Assembly: GCF_010470665.1 (NCBI RefSeq)
Contig: NZ_VOPZ01000005.1
Location: 62,001-126,000, forward strand
DNA length: 64,000 nt
Direction: 5' to 3'
Source of the DNA: Desulfovibrio sp. JC022
GTDB taxonomy: Bacteria; Desulfobacterota; Desulfovibrionia; Desulfovibrionales; Desulfovibrionaceae
The translations under genes were made by a program, and so were the position numbers. Below are positions 61,295 to 64,000 of this stretch, in pieces. The notes below the pieces were generated by a model that saw only the letters and a list, made by a program, of their open reading frames with translations, was not told the DNA's origin and did not search any database. Numbering within the stretch: the stretch's first letter is position 1; each line of letters begins with the position of its first letter.

Positions 61295-62749
61295 ATGGAC
61301 AAGACTGGACACGTTTGGTGGGATATACGCATGAAACTGAAACACAAAATTTTTATCTCCATGCTCACCACTACGTGTCTAGTACTTCTCTTTTCTATTA
61401 CAGTAATGCGAATCAGCATAAGCCACAATTTCATCGAATTTGTAAATGAAGTGGAATTCAATAAATTAAAAGGTATAAGGGAGCAACTGGCAAAAAATTA
61501 TCAAAAACACTCAGGGTGGGATACTTACCGTGGCAACATAAGGGCCTGGCATGAATTTCTATTTTCATCCGGCCCCACCGCAACCTTGGGCACTCCCCAT
61601 AAACTGCCTCCCCTTTACCCTGAAAACCACCCCGACATGGGACCTCCATTGCCCATGGACCCCAATTCCCTGCATCGCAGGTTGTCTCTTTTTGATGCGG
61701 ACAAGCAGCATATTGTAGGTGAACGTGGTCCATCAGAGAAGTTCGATTACTACCCTATTGTCCTTTCAGGCCTGACCATCGGCTGGCTGGGGCTTGAACA
61801 CAACTCAGGAGTAATCCGGCCATTGGAGCTTGAATTCATGAAAAAGCAAACCCATGCGTTTTACATTGTCGGGGCAGGTGCCTTTTTACTGGCACTGCTT
61901 ATTTCCCACGTTGTGGCTAACCACCTGTTATCTCCTATTCACGCACTAGCAAAAGGAACCCGGGCCATGCGAGAAATTGATTTTGATACCCGAATTGAAG
62001 TGAAGACAAAAGATGAGCTGGGAGACCTTGCACATGAGTTCAACCTTATGGCCCAGACTTTGAAACAATATGAAGAATTGCGAAAAAACTGGATTTCTGA
62101 CATTTCGCATGAACTGCGTACACCTGTCACTGTAATCCTCAGCAAAGTCGAAGCCTTACAGGACGGAGTGCGCCAGCCAACACCCGATATACTGAATTCA
62201 TTGCATAATGATATAATGAGACTTGGAAAGACAATTAACGAACTGCATCTGATCTCCATGATGGATTCAGAAAGTCTGGCAGTCAAACTGGAACCTGTTG
62301 ATATTCTGAAAACCGTAAAGCAATCATTGGATACCTTCCTGATCCGTTTTGAGCATAATCAAATCCAAATCCAAAGAGAATGGTCGGAGAATTGTCATAC
62401 AAAAATCAAAGGAGATGCAGAATTGCTGCACCGCGTTTTCGTGAACCTGTTTGAAAACACCCTTAAATATACCGATTCTCCCGGAACTGCGCTTATATCG
62501 TGTTCCACCAGCAAAACAAAAGTCATACTTATGTTCGCAGACTCTGCCCCCGGCATTCCGGAAGGCAGCATGGAAGCTATTTTCGACCGACTTTATCGAG
62601 TCGATCAATCAAGAAACAGGGCACTGGGCGGCAGTGGGCTTGGCCTCAGTATTTGCCGCCAGATCATAGGCATGCATCACGGAACAATCACAGCTGAAAA
62701 TTCCCCGCTTGGCGGGTTGATGATAAAAGTAGAACTGCCCCTCGCGTGA
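61295..62749 (+). CDS. BaeS-like sensor histidine kinase
   Basis: 484 aa. TM1 (FISMLTTTCLVLLFSITV), a periplasmic domain of about 150 residues with a proline-rich stretch (LPPLYPENHPDMGPPLP), TM2 (YIVGAGAFLLALLISHVV), HAMP, HisKA with SDISHELRTPVTV (His 272) and the ATPase domain (FVNLFENTLKYTDS, GGSGLGLSI). The HisKA segment closely resembles BaeS, an envelope-stress kinase. An ATG 12 codons downstream (61331) also has a fair ribosome-binding site. It overlaps or abuts its regulator gene. Confidence 0.9.
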   Translation: MDKTGHVWWDIRMKLKHKIFISMLTTTCLVLLFSITVMRISISHNFIEFVNEVEFNKLKGIREQLAKNYQKHSGWDTYRGNIRAWHEFLFSSGPTATLGTPHKLPPLYPENHPDMGPPLPMDPNSLHRRLSLFDADKQHIVGERGPSEKFDYYPIVLSGLTIGWLGLEHNSGVIRPLELEFMKKQTHAFYIVGAGAFLLALLISHVVANHLLSPIHALAKGTRAMREIDFDTRIEVKTKDELGDLAHEFNLMAQTLKQYEELRKNWISDISHELRTPVTVILSKVEALQDGVRQPTPDILNSLHNDIMRLGKTINELHLISMMDSESLAVKLEPVDILKTVKQSLDTFLIRFEHNQIQIQREWSENCHTKIKGDAELLHRVFVNLFENTLKYTDSPGTALISCSTSKTKVILMFADSAPGIPEGSMEAIFDRLYRVDQSRNRALGGSGLGLSICRQIIGMHHGTITAENSPLGGLMIKVELPLA

Positions 62750-62778
62750 GGAGCATAAACGGACGAGATAACTCTATT

Positions 62779-63489
62779 ATGACTCAAGAACATTTACTGA
62801 TTGTTGAAGATGAACAGGATATTGCCGAAATTCTGCATGACTACCTTGTCCGGGAAGGATATCGGGTTACTGTAAAACATCAGGGCGATGGAGTTGTTGA
62901 TTTTGTGAAGAACAACAGACTATCCGTGATCCTGCTCGATATCATGATCCCCGGAATGGATGGGAAAACCATTTGCCGGGAAGTCAGGACTTTTTCCGAC
63001 ATACCGATCCTGATGATAACGGCAAAAGTTGAGGAGATTGACCGACTCATCGGTTTCGAACTGGGAGCGGATGATTATATATGCAAGCCGTTCAGCCCAA
63101 GGGAAATTGTCGCCAGAGTTAAAGCCATTTTGCGCAGAATCCCAGACACATCTTCCAGTGCAGGGTTTGAATCAAAGAAAGAAAAGCACCTGTCCGCCGG
63201 ACCGTTCGAACTTGATAAAGCGTGCCGAGTTGCATCGATCAAGGGCGTGGAACTGCAACTGACTCCCAGTGAATTTGGAATCCTTGCCGTCCTCATGAAA
63301 CGTCCGGGAAGAGTTTTCAGCAGAGAACAATTGATTGAAATCACCCAAGGCTACACTCACGAAGGCTATTCCCGGACCATAGATTTTCACATCAAGAATC
63401 TGCGCAAAAAAATTGCGGAACAATTGCCGAAACAAAAAATAATTCAGGCCTCATACGGTGCCGGCTACAAGCTGGTTCTCCCAAAGTAG
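62779..63489 (+). CDS. BaeR/OmpR-family response regulator
   Basis: 236 aa. Receiver domain with acidic pair EDEQD, acceptor Asp54 in ILLDIMIPGMDG, and LMITAK and CKPFSPREI; then a winged-helix DNA-binding domain (ELQLTPSEFGILAVLMKRPGRVFSREQL, RTIDFHIKNLRKKI, GAGYKL). It pairs with the kinase just upstream. The frame also opens at GTG 62746, overlapping the kinase stop, but the receiver begins at MTQEHLLIVEDE, so ATG 62779 is preferred. Confidence 0.92.
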   Translation: MTQEHLLIVEDEQDIAEILHDYLVREGYRVTVKHQGDGVVDFVKNNRLSVILLDIMIPGMDGKTICREVRTFSDIPILMITAKVEEIDRLIGFELGADDYICKPFSPREIVARVKAILRRIPDTSSSAGFESKKEKHLSAGPFELDKACRVASIKGVELQLTPSEFGILAVLMKRPGRVFSREQLIEITQGYTHEGYSRTIDFHIKNLRKKIAEQLPKQKIIQASYGAGYKLVLPK

Positions 63490-63526
63490 GGACTGAAAAT
63501 TGTACCGCTCATCGACCGCCGCAAAA

Positions 63527-63637
63527 CCATAAGAAAAAGGAAGATTCCATGCCCTGCGATGTTATTTATATTTACTGCGTATCATGCATTAAATCATTAC
63601 ACATTGGCGAAAAACACCCCGGCATTAATTTCAAATC
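63527..63637 (+). pseudogene. Decayed 3' fragment of the CCG-domain gene
   Basis: 63527-63625 matches 58338-58436 of the CCG gene (AGATTCCATGCCCTGCGATG and GCGTATCATG are shared exactly), with several substitutions and small indels. It then jumps to bases matching 58528-58540 (GGCATTAATTTCA). The missing 90 bp are bounded by CGGCATT in the intact gene, pointing to deletion between short direct repeats. It is not translatable as the original protein. Confidence 0.8.
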
Positions 63638-63704
63638 CCACTCATGGACATCATAGCGCACACTTGCTAGTTTAAACGAATAATAATCACCCGGAGAGTA
63701 AACC

Positions 63705-63962
63705 ATGACCAGATGTTTCAGAATCTTTTTTATTGTTGTATTGATGGCTTTTTCGTTTGCGGCAGGGACAGTGTTTGACTCCGACAATGAGAGTAAAGCC
63801 GGAGGTTTGGTTTCCAATCAATACTTCTCAATGTATGAACTAGGAGCTCCAAAAGGGCACCAGATCTGCTTTGGCGTCTCATTTAAGAATGGGATTTCAA
63901 AAAAGGACGTTATCATCGATTGGAAAAGCAATACTAATTTCGTTGGATATATAAAGGAATAA
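63705..63962 (+). CDS. Small exported hypothetical protein
   Basis: 85 aa, complete within the window. Signal peptide (IFFIVVLMAFSFAAGTVF) followed by about 60 residues with no recognised family; GHQICFGVSFKNGISKKD is the most distinctive part. GGAG eight bases before ATG 63705. It lies just beyond the pseudogene fragment and may belong to the accessory zone. Confidence 0.55.
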   Translation: MTRCFRIFFIVVLMAFSFAAGTVFDSDNESKAGGLVSNQYFSMYELGAPKGHQICFGVSFKNGISKKDVIIDWKSNTNFVGYIKE

Positions 63963-64000
63963 GACCGCCCTCTCGCGATCATATACTCAAATCTCTTTCA

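Overview
The window looks like a chromosomal segment of a marine, mid-GC sulfate reducer of the Desulfovibrionales (Maridesulfovibrio/Desulfovibrio type). This is inferred from gene content, not from a marker phylogeny: a GAK-type operon, two CofD-like proteins, an AmmeMemoRadiSam radical SAM enzyme, ferredoxin-fused nitroreductase, NifU-like scaffold, many hybrid histidine kinases, and ordinary Gram-negative genes (lpxK, recA, alaS, rplM-rpsI, purM, rnr, nfo). No ribosomal RNA, CRISPR array or insertion sequence was seen; one tRNA gene is present.

Layout. 1-3.9 kb: a tight operon of APH-type phosphotransferase (cut by the window edge), ATP-grasp ligase, HprK-related kinase and CofD-like protein, matching the poorly understood 'GAK system'; a small exported protein with an exosortase-type C-terminus follows. 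4.5-9.3 kb: nitroreductase, a small membrane protein, a 1038-aa hybrid kinase. 9.4-20.6 kb: a possibly Fur-controlled DUF2325 protein, endonuclease IV, a second CofD-like gene, YqiA-like hydrolase, GNAT protein, LysR regulator, NifU-like scaffold, a substrate-binding protein plus hybrid kinase operon, and an EEP-family phosphoesterase. 20.7-25.9 kb: small exported or hypothetical proteins, including a periplasmic protein resembling a sea-urchin-egg-lectin (SUEL/Gal_Lectin) domain, a UPF0489 protein and an S24 self-cleaving repressor. 26-35.6 kb: rnr, lpxK, Bax-inhibitor-like protein, POT peptide transporter, DUF6765-like protein, Na+/Ca2+ exchanger and a PP-loop thiolase-like protein, with a dispersed intergenic repeat around lpxK. 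35.8-40.7 kb: recA (with a CTG-N10-CAG dyad upstream), alaS, rplM-rpsI. 41-45 kb: EAL-HDOD protein, kinase with pseudo-receiver, orphan radical SAM enzyme. 45-53.2 kb: YdbH/YdbL-type envelope pair, selO, Sel1-repeat protein, purM, AmrS-type radical SAM enzyme.

53.3-58.7 kb is an accessory island. It begins at tRNA-Pro(UGG); two more copies of the 3' part of this tRNA (from the anticodon loop through the terminator) lie at about 56.4 and 58.7 kb. They divide the island into two modules: a compact RHS-type protein with a GTGA-overlapping exported partner, and an unrecognised 351-aa protein with a CCG-domain Fe-S protein. No integrase remains. 58.9-63.5 kb carries an MCP chemoreceptor and a BaeS/BaeR-like two-component pair, followed at 63.5 kb by a decayed fragment of the CCG gene, so the rearranged zone probably reaches that far.

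The strongest candidates for little-described biology are the GAK operon, the tRNA-Pro island with its RHS module, the lectin-like periplasmic protein, and the YdbH system in which YnbE and YdbL functions seem merged into one lipoprotein.
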